A stretch of 64,000 nucleotides of DNA. Source: Marivita lacus. GTDB lineage: Bacteria > Pseudomonadota > Alphaproteobacteria > Rhodobacterales > Rhodobacteraceae. Positions 1 to 6,647 of this stretch are shown piece after piece; position 1 is the stretch's first letter, and every line of letters begins with the position of its first letter. The DNA is taken from NCBI RefSeq assembly GCF_014637725.1, contig NZ_BMFC01000002.1:372907-436906 (forward strand). Direction: 5' to 3'. The position numbers and the translations under genes are program-made. The notes beneath the pieces were generated by a model. It ran no database searches. It had not been told where the DNA came from and saw nothing but the letters and a program-made list of their open reading frames with translations.

Positions 1-844
1 CGGCGGCGGCGTCTTCGCTGTTGAAGACAAGACGTTCGACCAGCCGACGCTCGGGCAGGTTGAACTCGTCGAACCGTTCCTCGTAGGAGGCGCGCAGCGT
101 GGCGTCATCCACCTCGACCGTGTCCACGATCATCTCGGGCGTGATCCATGCATAGGTGATGTCGCGCTGTTCGGGCAGGGTGTAGCGGTCGATATTGTCT
201 TCGTAATAGGCTTCCAGATCCGCCTCGGATGGCTCCGGCAGGCCGGTTTGCAGGTTCGATCCGGTCAGCCGCGCCCAGGTGAAATCGCGGGTTTCGCCGG
301 TATAGGACAGCAGCGTGTCGATATAGGTGTCGGGCAGGGTGTTGCCGGCGATCAGCGCGCTTTGCAGGATGGTGCGCGCGGTGTCGTCGCGCAGCTGTTC
401 CTCGAATTCGGATTCGGACAGGCCCTGGTTGCGCAGGGCAAAGCTGTAGGCCTCGCGGTTGAAGCTGCCATCGGCGCTCTGGAAGGACGGCACCTGCAAC
501 AGCTGTTCCGCGACCACTTCGTCGCCGACCGAAATGCCGATGCGCGCCGCTTCGTGATCCAGACCGCGGGCGGTGATCAACTGGGCCAGCACCTGCCGGT
601 CAAGCCCCAGCAACTGCGCCTCGGACATCGGCACGGCGCGTCCTGCCTGTGCGGCAAATGCGTTGATCTCGGTGCGCAGGTTGCGCAGGTAGGCCTCGGT
701 CGAGACCTCCTTTTCGCCCACTGTCGCCACGCTGCGCGCGGTGCCGGTCAGACTGGTCGCGCCAAAGCCTGCGAGGCCAATGATGAGAAGCCCCAGCAGA
801 ATCCAGATGAAGGTCTTTGACAGCTTGCCTTTGCCCATGGCCAT
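1..844 (-). CDS. PpiD/SurA-like periplasmic peptidyl-prolyl isomerase (5' part, cut by window edge)
   Basis: The gene reads leftwards and runs off the window, so only about 281 N-terminal residues are visible. A short cytoplasmic stretch (MAMGKGKLSKTF) is followed by one membrane helix at about residues 13-31, then a periplasmic region with the helical SurA/PpiD N-terminal fold. That is the architecture of PpiD, an inner-membrane-anchored chaperone that helps outer-membrane proteins fold. The parvulin domain expected further on is outside the window, so isomerase activity cannot be judged. The start at 844 has AAGGGG ten bases upstream; a second in-frame ATG at 838 is possible. The aminotransferase gene lies 42 bases upstream on the same strand. 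The family call is firm; the exact subfamily is inferred from the anchor and helical N-terminus. Confidence 0.85.
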   Translation of the reverse strand, partial: MAMGKGKLSKTFIWILLGLLIIGLAGFGATSLTGTARSVATVGEKEVSTEAYLRNLRTEINAFAAQAGRAVPMSEAQLLGLDRQVLAQLITARGLDHEAARIGISVGDEVVAEQLLQVPSFQSADGSFNREAYSFALRNQGLSESEFEEQLRDDTARTILQSALIAGNTLPDTYIDTLLSYTGETRDFTWARLTGSNLQTGLPEPSEADLEAYYEDNIDRYTLPEQRDITYAWITPEMIVDTVEVDDATLRASYEERFDEFNLPERRLVERLVFNSEDAAA

Positions 845-886
845 GCGGGTGCGCCCCTTGCTTGGTTGTGTTTTCGTGCGACGTGT

Positions 887-2083
887 CTACGCGGCGGGGA
901 CAGGGGTCGCAAGGGGCCAGTCGAGGCTGGCCAGACGGCTGAACAGCGCCTCGATCCCGGTTCGGTCGACATTGGCAAAGGCGACACGGAACTGACGTGC
1001 GCCGGACGGGTCCGAAGCGGGCGTGAACATGGTGCCGGGCAGGGCGAGGATACCCGCCTCCTGCACCAGTTTCGGGGCCAGCGTGGCGCTGCTTTCGGCG
1101 AAGGGATGTTCAAGATAGGCGAAATAGGCGCCACAGCCCATGAGCCGCCAGCCCTTGGCTTCGATGAGCGGCATGTGGTCTTGGATGGCTGCACGCCTGT
1201 CGAGGATCTCGTGGCGTTCCCCGGCCAGCCAGTCGCCGAGGTTCTGCAATCCCCAGAGGGCCGCGCGCTGGCCCAGTTGCGAGGGGCAGATGGCGACGGT
1301 GTCGAGGAATTTCTCGATCTCGGCCAGAAGTGCTGGATGCGCAAGCACCGCGCCGACGCGGTGGCCTGTGAGGCGGTAGGCCTTGGAAAACGAGTAAAGC
1401 TGGATCAGCGTGTCGTCCCATTCAGCGTCGGACAGCAGATCGTGCGGCGGGTTGGGGCGGCTGTCGAAATCGCGATAGGTCTCGTCGACGATGAGTTTGA
1501 GCCCGGTCTCGCGGGCAAGAGCGAAGAACGCCCGGAGCGTTTCGGCGGGGTATTCGACGCCGCCGGGGTTGTTCGGTGTGACCAGTGCAATCGCGCGGGT
1601 CTTGGGCGTGATGTGCGCGCGGGCGGCACTGGCCTCGGGAATGAGATCCGACCCGGTGGGCAGCGCCACGGCACTGACGCCGGACATGTCGAGCCACATT
1701 TTATGATTGAAGTACCATGGGGTTGGCAGGATAACCTCATCCCCTTCGGTGCAGAGCGCGGCGATGGTGGCGGCAAAGGCCTGATTGCAGCCCGAGGTGA
1801 TCGCGACCTGATCAGCGGTCACGCTGCCGTGGTAATGCGCGGACCATTGCGCGGCAAGTTCGGCGCGCAGGGCGGGCAGGCCCAGCACCGGGCCGTAGAG
1901 ATGGGTCTCGGGCAACTCCAGCGCCTCGGCCATCGCGGCACGCAGGGGCGCGGGAGGCGGCTCCACCGGGGCGGCCTGGCTCACATTGATCAGCGGCTGG
2001 TTGTCGGGAAAGGTCACCCCGCCAAGCCAGCGGCGGGCTTCCATCACCGGGGGAGCAAAGGTGGTCTGGGTGCGTGAGGTCAT
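887..2083 (-). CDS. Class I/II PLP-dependent aminotransferase
   Basis: This 398-residue protein has the fold type I aminotransferase signature. It shows the cofactor-stacking region YGPVLGLPALR near residue 63, NNPGG near 171, the D200-x-x-Y203 pair that contacts the pyridine ring, and the Schiff-base lysine K234 in SFSKAYRLTGHRVG. Arg near the C-terminus (QFRVAF) probably holds the substrate carboxylate. It should move an amino group between an amino acid and a 2-oxo acid in the cytoplasm, but the sequence does not fix the substrate. The length is normal for the AspC-like family. It lies between the ppiD-like gene and gpt, separated from gpt by an intergenic repeat element, so it may have its own promoter. 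Confidence 0.9.
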   Translation of the reverse strand: MTSRTQTTFAPPVMEARRWLGGVTFPDNQPLINVSQAAPVEPPPAPLRAAMAEALELPETHLYGPVLGLPALRAELAAQWSAHYHGSVTADQVAITSGCNQAFAATIAALCTEGDEVILPTPWYFNHKMWLDMSGVSAVALPTGSDLIPEASAARAHITPKTRAIALVTPNNPGGVEYPAETLRAFFALARETGLKLIVDETYRDFDSRPNPPHDLLSDAEWDDTLIQLYSFSKAYRLTGHRVGAVLAHPALLAEIEKFLDTVAICPSQLGQRAALWGLQNLGDWLAGERHEILDRRAAIQDHMPLIEAKGWRLMGCGAYFAYLEHPFAESSATLAPKLVQEAGILALPGTMFTPASDPSGARQFRVAFANVDRTGIEALFSRLASLDWPLATPVPAA

Positions 2084-2130
2084 GGCAGCTGATCCGATTG
2101 GGCGCCTGCGGCGCGCTGTTTGTCTGTATT

Positions 2131-2190
2131 CAGGGGCTCTGCCCCTCGGCCTTCGGCCTCACCCCGAGGTATTTGGAAACCAAAGAAGAT
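2131..2190 (+). repeat. Roseobacter-type intergenic palindromic repeat, copy A
   Basis: The stretch contains stacked short hairpins (GGGGC-TCT-GCCCC at 2133-2145, then GGCC-TTC-GGCC) followed by CCCCGAGG and the unpaired tail TATTTGGAAACCAAAGAAGA at 2170-2189. A related tail in the opposite orientation occurs at 60643-60670. It sits between gpt and the aminotransferase gene. From memory, elements with a tail of this kind are frequent in Rhodobacteraceae intergenic regions; that cannot be tested from this window alone. Confidence 0.55.
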
Positions 2191-2197
2191 CAGGCCG

Positions 2198-2701
2198 TCA
2201 GTCCTTGCCGCGATAGGGTTCCACATATTGCAGCGCCATGTCCCAGGGAAAGAAGATCCACGTGTCCTGGCTCACTTCGGTGATGAAGGTGTCGACCTGC
2301 GGGCGACCCTTCGGCTTGGCATAGACGGTGGCGATATGTGCCTTGGGCATGTGCCTGCGCACCACTTCGAGCGTTTTGCCGGTGTCCACGAGGTCATCGA
2401 CCACCAGGATTCCGGTGCCATCGCCCACCACGTCCATGTCGGGCGACTTGATCACCTTGGGCTCGGTCTGGGTCTGATGGTTGTAGCTTTTGACGCTGAT
2501 CGTATCGACCATGCGGATGTCCAACTCGCGGGCGACGATCATGGCCGGGGCCATGCCGCCACGGGTGATGGCAACCACGGCGCGCCATCCGCCTTCATCC
2601 GGGCCTTCGCCCTGCAGCCGCCAGGCAAGCGCTCGGGCGTCGCGGTGCAACTGGTCCCAGCTGACGTGGAATCCTTTTTCGTGGGGCAGGCGGTCGGTCA
2701 T
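2198..2701 (-). CDS. gpt: Xanthine-guanine phosphoribosyltransferase
   Basis: The 167-residue product matches bacterial Gpt, which transfers phosphoribose from PRPP onto guanine or xanthine for purine salvage at the inner face of the membrane. The PRPP-binding loop is seen as [11 protein letters not shown] at about residues 99-109. ITRGGMAPA near residue 45 is the pyrophosphate-binding loop, and the WIFFPWD segment near the C-terminus matches the purine pocket of Gpt rather than of Hpt. The start has AGGAG seven bases upstream. The gene lies 19 bases after the LysE-type gene and probably belongs to a fabI-lysE-gpt transcript. It is slightly longer than the 152-residue E. coli protein. Confidence 0.93.
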   Translation of the reverse strand: MTDRLPHEKGFHVSWDQLHRDARALAWRLQGEGPDEGGWRAVVAITRGGMAPAMIVARELDIRMVDTISVKSYNHQTQTEPKVIKSPDMDVVGDGTGILVVDDLVDTGKTLEVVRRHMPKAHIATVYAKPKGRPQVDTFITEVSQDTWIFFPWDMALQYVEPYRGKD

Positions 2702-2720
2702 GGGATGGCTCCTTTTGGGC

Positions 2721-3323
2721 TCAGCGGCCGAACAGCAGGCGCAGGCCGAGCGCGCCGAGAATGGCGGCGGCGGTGCGGTCGATGACGGGTTTCAGCCGCA
2801 GGTATCCGGCGCGGGCGGGTGCGCTGGAGAGGAAGGCGGCGAAGAGGGTGTAGACGATGAGTTCGACAACGAAATGATTGGCAACGATCAGCGCTTTGGC
2901 ACCCAGGCTCAGGTCAGGCGGGAAGATCACCACCAGAACCGCACCGGCGAAAAGCACTGATTTGGGATTGGCGAGGTTGACCAGAAGCCCGCCGAAAAAG
3001 GCCCGCGCACCGGGGCGCGCGCTGTCCGAGACAGGATCGCGGGCGTTGCGCCACAGTTGGAAGGCGATCCAGAGGAGGTAGATCGCGCCTGCGGTCTTGA
3101 GCACCAGATAGGCCCAGGGGACCAGCGCGAACACGGCGTTGAGACCCACAAGCGCCGCGCCGGTCCAGAGGGCTGCCATCAGGCCAAGCCCCGCGCCCGT
3201 CGCGACACCCGCGCGAAACCCGCCGGCCACAGATTGACGCAGCGCATAGAGCAGCGCCGGGCCGGGGGCGGCCATCGCGGCCAGCAGCGTCAGGTTGAAC
3301 GCGATGAGCTGGGCCGTGGTCAT
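2721..3323 (-). CDS. LysE/RhtB-family amino acid exporter
   Basis: A 200-residue, very hydrophobic protein with about six predicted membrane helices. It has the family hallmarks: an N-terminal helix ending in [11 protein letters not shown] near residue 22-32, and the conserved [12 protein letters not shown] segment near residue 118. Members export amino acids or homoserine lactones across the inner membrane; the substrate cannot be read from sequence. The start lies three bases after the fabI stop, so it is almost certainly co-transcribed and possibly translationally coupled with fabI, although no functional link between the two is obvious. Confidence 0.88.
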   Translation of the reverse strand: MTTAQLIAFNLTLLAAMAAPGPALLYALRQSVAGGFRAGVATGAGLGLMAALWTGAALVGLNAVFALVPWAYLVLKTAGAIYLLWIAFQLWRNARDPVSDSARPGARAFFGGLLVNLANPKSVLFAGAVLVVIFPPDLSLGAKALIVANHFVVELIVYTLFAAFLSSAPARAGYLRLKPVIDRTAAAILGALGLRLLFGR

Positions 3324-3326
3324 CCG

Positions 3327-4133
3327 TTACTCTTTGCTCATGTCCGGCGCATCGACCGCCTTCATGCCGACGACGTGATAGCCCGCATCGACATGGTGGG
3401 TCTCACCGGTCACGCCCGAGCCGAGATCGGACAGAAGGTAGAGCGCGGATTTGCCCACATCGTCGATGGTCACGTTGCGGCGCAGCGGCGAGTTGTATTC
3501 GTTCCACTTCATGATGTAGCGGAAATCGCCGATGCCCGAGGCGGCTAATGTCTTGATCGGACCGGCCGAGATCGCGTTGACGCGGATGCCGTCCTTGCCA
3601 AGATCTTCGGCCAGGTAGCGGACCGAGGATTCCAGCGCCGCCTTGGCAACGCCCATCACGTTATAATGCGGCATGATCCGTTCAGCACCGTAATAGGTCA
3701 TGGTGAGCGCGGCACCGCCATTGGTCATCATCTTTTCCGCGCGCTGCATCACCGCAGTGAAGGAATAGACCGAGATGTCCATGGTCATCATGAAATTGTC
3801 GCGGCTGGTGTCGACATAGCGGCCACGCAGTTCGGACTTGTCGGAAAAGCCGATGGCATGCACCACGAAATCAAGGCTGTCCCAGCGGGTCTTGAGACTC
3901 TCGAACAGGGAATCGATCGACGCGCTGTCGGCGACATCGCAGGGCAGCACGATGTCGGACCCCAGTTGCGCCGCCAGTGGATCAACGCGTTTCTTGAGTG
4001 CGTCGCCCTGGTACGAGAAGGCAAGCTGTGCGCCTGCATCAGCCAGCGCCCGCGCGATCCCCCAGGCGATTGATTTGTCGTTGGCAAGGCCCATGATAAG
4101 CCCGCGCTTTCCAGCCATAATTTCGCTTTTCAT
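3327..4133 (-). CDS. fabI: Enoyl-[acyl-carrier-protein] reductase (NADH), FabI
   Basis: The 268-residue product catalyses the last reduction of each fatty acid elongation round. It belongs to the short-chain dehydrogenase superfamily in its FabI form. The N-terminal nucleotide loop reads GLIMGLANDKSIAWG (residues 11-25), and the catalytic pair is Y-x6-K in YNVMGVAK. The nearby YYGAERIMPHYN stretch supplies the second FabI tyrosine. Length is typical (about 260-270). The start at 4133 gives the usual short lead-in; an in-frame ATG at 4118 is an alternative. It is divergent from pdxH and heads a likely three-gene transcript with the LysE exporter and gpt. Confidence 0.95.
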   Translation of the reverse strand: MKSEIMAGKRGLIMGLANDKSIAWGIARALADAGAQLAFSYQGDALKKRVDPLAAQLGSDIVLPCDVADSASIDSLFESLKTRWDSLDFVVHAIGFSDKSELRGRYVDTSRDNFMMTMDISVYSFTAVMQRAEKMMTNGGAALTMTYYGAERIMPHYNVMGVAKAALESSVRYLAEDLGKDGIRVNAISAGPIKTLAASGIGDFRYIMKWNEYNSPLRRNVTIDDVGKSALYLLSDLGSGVTGETHHVDAGYHVVGMKAVDAPDMSKE

Positions 4134-4299
4134 GGAGCCGCGCCCTTTGCTGTTCGGTGTGCGAGACGTTTAGGCGAACCGGGCTTGCGCGGCAAGGCTG
4201 TGAATGCTCTGTGCGCATATGCACATTTTGTGACACAAGGTCACGGTGGACAATCCCCCGCGCATTCCGCTAGGGCGCGCTTTTCAGTTGGAGGTTACG

Positions 4300-4905
4300 A
4301 TGAGTGATCGCACGGGAATTTTTGCGGGAGACGATCCGTTCGAGATCGCGCGCCGCTGGCTCGCCGAAGCCGAAGCAACGGAAATCAACGACCCGAACGC
4401 CATTGCGCTGTCGACGGTGGATGCATCTGGCATGCCCAATGTGCGCATGGTGCTGCTCAAGGAGATCGAGGCAGACGCCTTTGTCTTCTATACCAACTAC
4501 GAGAGCCGCAAGGGGCAGGAGATCGAAGCTGCCGGCAAGGCGGCGTTCGTGATGCATTGGAAATCACTGCACCGCCAGTTGCGCGTCCGGGGCACCGTAA
4601 CCCGCGAAGAGGGCGAGAAGGCGGATGCCTACTACGCGTCCCGGTCGCTCAAGAGCCGTCTTGGCGCCTGGGCGTCAAAACAGTCGCAACCGCTCGGGTC
4701 CCGGACCGAGCTGATGACCGAAGTTGCAAAACTTACTCCCAAGCTTGGAACCAATCCTCCGCGCCCTGCGTTTTGGGGAGGATTTCGGATCCATCCGACC
4801 GAGATCGAGTTCTGGGCCGATGGCGCGTTCCGGTTGCATGATCGGTTCAGGTGGGTGAAGGGAGACGGGAAAATTGAATGGGATATCAACCGCTTAAATC
4901 CGTGA
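4300..4905 (+). CDS. pdxH: Pyridoxamine/pyridoxine 5'-phosphate oxidase
   Basis: The 201-residue flavoprotein oxidises PNP and PMP to pyridoxal phosphate using FMN and oxygen. FMN-binding segments are visible as [24 protein letters not shown] (given here only as its position, residues 48-71) and in the [13 protein letters not shown] stretch. The family C-terminal motif appears as [15 protein letters not shown] plus R-L-N-P at the very end, where most homologues have RLxP. The ATG at 4300 is preceded by GGAGG, which favours it over the upstream ATG at 4246. The supplied cofactor serves the nearby aminotransferase among others. It is divergent from fabI. Confidence 0.95.
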   Translation: MSDRTGIFAGDDPFEIARRWLAEAEATEINDPNAIALSTVDASGMPNVRMVLLKEIEADAFVFYTNYESRKGQEIEAAGKAAFVMHWKSLHRQLRVRGTVTREEGEKADAYYASRSLKSRLGAWASKQSQPLGSRTELMTEVAKLTPKLGTNPPRPAFWGGFRIHPTEIEFWADGAFRLHDRFRWVKGDGKIEWDINRLNP

Positions 4906-4998
4906 CATTCACGTCACGTGAAATGCAGGGTGAAATTCCTACTTTTTTCTTATACTTGCAACTGTGGTTGGGGCACCGCAAAATGCGGTGGGAATTTG

Positions 4999-5538
4999 AT
5001 GTTGGAAAAAATCGTGGAACAGTCACAACAGCCTGACTCGCGCATCGCTGGTCATGTGAAGTGGTTTGACCCAGCCAAAGGTTTCGGTTTTCTGGTCTCT
5101 GACGAGGGTGGGCCCGATATCCTGCTGCACGCAAATGTACTTCGTAACTATGGACAGGGGTCCGTCGCGGACGGGGCGCGGATCGAGGTGCTTGTTCAGA
5201 CCACCACCCGTGGCCTGCAGGCGGTCGAAGTCCTGAGCATCACGCCGCCGGTGCAATCCGGGGTCGCCCCGCTGGAAGACTTCAGCGGAGTGTCAGCCGA
5301 GGATATCGCGGCAGCCGAGCTGGAACCGGCGCGGGTCAAATGGTTCGACAAGTCCAAGGGGTTTGGCTTTGCCAATGTCTTTGGCCGCTCCGAGGATATC
5401 TTTATCCATGTGGAGGTCTTGCGCCGTTCCGGGCTTTCGGATTTGCTGCCCGGCGAAGCGCTTGCGCTGCGTTCGATCGAGAGCAGCCGTGGGCGCATGG
5501 CCGTCGAGGTGCTTCCGTGGGAAAGTGGTCTGTCCTAA
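4999..5538 (+). CDS. Protein with two cold-shock domains
   Basis: The 179-residue product carries two CspA-type domains in tandem, at about residues 15-80 and 108-175. Each contains the RNP1-like nucleic-acid-binding motif: KWFDPAKGFGFL in the first and KWFDKSKGFGFA in the second, and RNP2-like motifs DILLHANVL and DIFIHVEVL. A 25-30 residue acidic linker separates them. Double-domain cold-shock proteins are typical of alphaproteobacteria and bind single-stranded RNA/DNA. The ATG at 4999 with GGTGGGAA upstream is chosen; the open frame extends to 4918 but that extension looks like untranslated leader. The last 22 bases overlap the DUF192 gene. Confidence 0.9.
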   Translation: MLEKIVEQSQQPDSRIAGHVKWFDPAKGFGFLVSDEGGPDILLHANVLRNYGQGSVADGARIEVLVQTTTRGLQAVEVLSITPPVQSGVAPLEDFSGVSAEDIAAAELEPARVKWFDKSKGFGFANVFGRSEDIFIHVEVLRRSGLSDLLPGEALALRSIESSRGRMAVEVLPWESGLS

Positions 5539-5996
5539 GTCTTGTCGTTGCGCTTGGCGCGTCGCCGGTCTTTGCCGCTGACGCACCTTGCCGCGACGAT
5601 GTCATATTTCTGCGCGGCGACTGGGGCAATGCCCGCTTCGCCGTCGACGTGGCCGACACGCCTGAATTGCGCAGTCGTGGCCTGATGTTCGTGGAAGACA
5701 TGCCGACGATGACCGGCATGCTCTTTGTCTACGAATACGAGCAGACCGTGTCGTTCTGGATGCAGAACACCCTGATCCCCCTGGACATGATCTTTGCCGA
5801 TTCCAACGGCGTGGTGCAGCGCGTGCATGACAACGCCATTCCCGGCGATACGACAAGCATTCCCGGAGGGTCGAACATCCAGTTCGTGCTCGAGATCAAT
5901 GGCGGCATGGCGGACCGGCTGGGCATCGACGTGGGCACGGAAATGCGCCATCCGGCGATTGCCGACGAGACGGCAAGCTGGGCTTGTGGCTCCTGA
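5517..5996 (+). CDS. DUF192 family secreted protein
   Basis: The 159-residue product begins at a GTG inside the end of the cold-shock gene, with GAGGTG five bases upstream. This start gives a clean signal peptide ([20 protein letters not shown], cleavage after ASPVFA), so the protein is exported. The DUF192 domain follows, with its characteristic R-S-x-G-L-M-F-V segment and the [16 protein letters not shown] core. The family is conserved across bacteria and archaea, but its biochemical role is not settled. The overlap suggests translational coupling with the cold-shock gene, although nothing else ties the functions together. A tRNA gene starts 61 bases downstream. Confidence 0.88.
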   Translation: MGKWSVLSLVVALGASPVFAADAPCRDDVIFLRGDWGNARFAVDVADTPELRSRGLMFVEDMPTMTGMLFVYEYEQTVSFWMQNTLIPLDMIFADSNGVVQRVHDNAIPGDTTSIPGGSNIQFVLEINGGMADRLGIDVGTEMRHPAIADETASWACGS

Positions 5997-6057
5997 GCCT
6001 GTCGCGGAAAAAACCGCTTTCCAAATCGGGTGGGCGTCGATAAACGACCCCTCAGTC

Positions 6058-6133
6058 GGGGCGTAGCGCAGCCTGGTAGCGCGACGGTTTTGGGTACCGT
6101 AGGTCGCAAGTTCGAATCTTGCCGTCCCGACCA
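6058..6133 (+). tRNA. tRNA-Pro (anticodon TGG)
   Basis: A full cloverleaf can be folded. The acceptor stem pairs CGGGGCG (6058-6064) with CGTCCCG (6123-6129). The anticodon stem ACGGT/ACCGT encloses the seven-base loop TTTGGGT with anticodon TGG, and the T arm contains GTTCGAATC. The 3' CCA is encoded at 6131-6133. It lies just downstream of the DUF192 gene, in the same direction. Confidence 0.97.
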
Positions 6134-6288
6134 TCTCACCAGTATTCTCATCGACAGATGACAGGCCGCCGGCGGGCGGTGTGCCGTTTTTGGCGCAGTT
6201 CATCTTGGTCGTGGGATCTCTGCCACAGAACCCCGTGTTGCAGATTCGCCGCGCCGCTTTCCAGACCGGTTGAAGCAGCCTCTCAAAG

Positions 6289-6343
6289 CCTGTGGATAAC
6301 TTTCTGGCAGCGTTGGCTTTTCGGACGCTGGCTTATCCACAGG
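6289..6343. promoter_or_regulatory. Pair of perfect DnaA boxes in inverted orientation
   Basis: TGTGGATAA at 6291-6299 and TTATCCACA at 6333-6341 are both exact matches to the DnaA box consensus TTATCCACA, on opposite strands. With two extra flanking bases each, they form a perfect 11-bp inverted repeat (CCTGTGGATAA ... TTATCCACAGG) separated by 33 bases. They lie about 305 bases upstream of the nrdJ start. DnaA is known to act on nrdAB in E. coli, so control of nrdJ by DnaA is a reasonable inference; a role in titrating DnaA is the alternative. Confidence 0.7.
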
Positions 6344-6484
6344 TCTATACACGGGTGATGCACAGTTGAATCACCACCAGTAGTATCCTTGGCGGCGGTC
6401 AACCCAAAATCTATTACGAAAAAGCGAAAATACGTGTTGACGAGTCCGGCGTTTATCCGCCAATTTGTGCGGGTCGGTTCGATA

Positions 6485-6504
6485 AACCACAACATATAGT
6501 GGTT
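6485..6504. promoter_or_regulatory. NrdR-box-like palindrome upstream of nrdJ
   Basis: The 16 bases 6487-6502 match 13 of 16 positions of the NrdR box consensus (ACACWATATATWGTGT). The surrounding 20 bases form a palindrome with arms AACCAC and GTGGTT. NrdR represses ribonucleotide reductase genes in most bacteria, usually from two boxes about three helical turns apart. The candidate partner at 6457-6472 (arms CCGC and GCGG) is 30 bases upstream but poorly conserved. The box lies about 145 bases before the nrdJ start. The rest of 6134-6647 contains no convincing gene. Confidence 0.6.
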
Positions 6505-6647
6505 GGGCTGACAACAGGGACGAGACTACCGGACAAGGCTTTTGAGGCGCTTTACCTGCACGCCATGCGCGCGGGACCGGAAAACTCGTGCCTGTCGCGG
6601 CCTCGGTAGGGCCATGGGGTACACACAGAAAAAAAGAGACCGGTGCG

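Noticed and set aside
6134-6647. Cobalamin riboswitch before nrdJ.
   Set aside because: I looked for a B12-box-like sequence and stem arrangement and found none; the clear features are DnaA boxes and one NrdR-like box.
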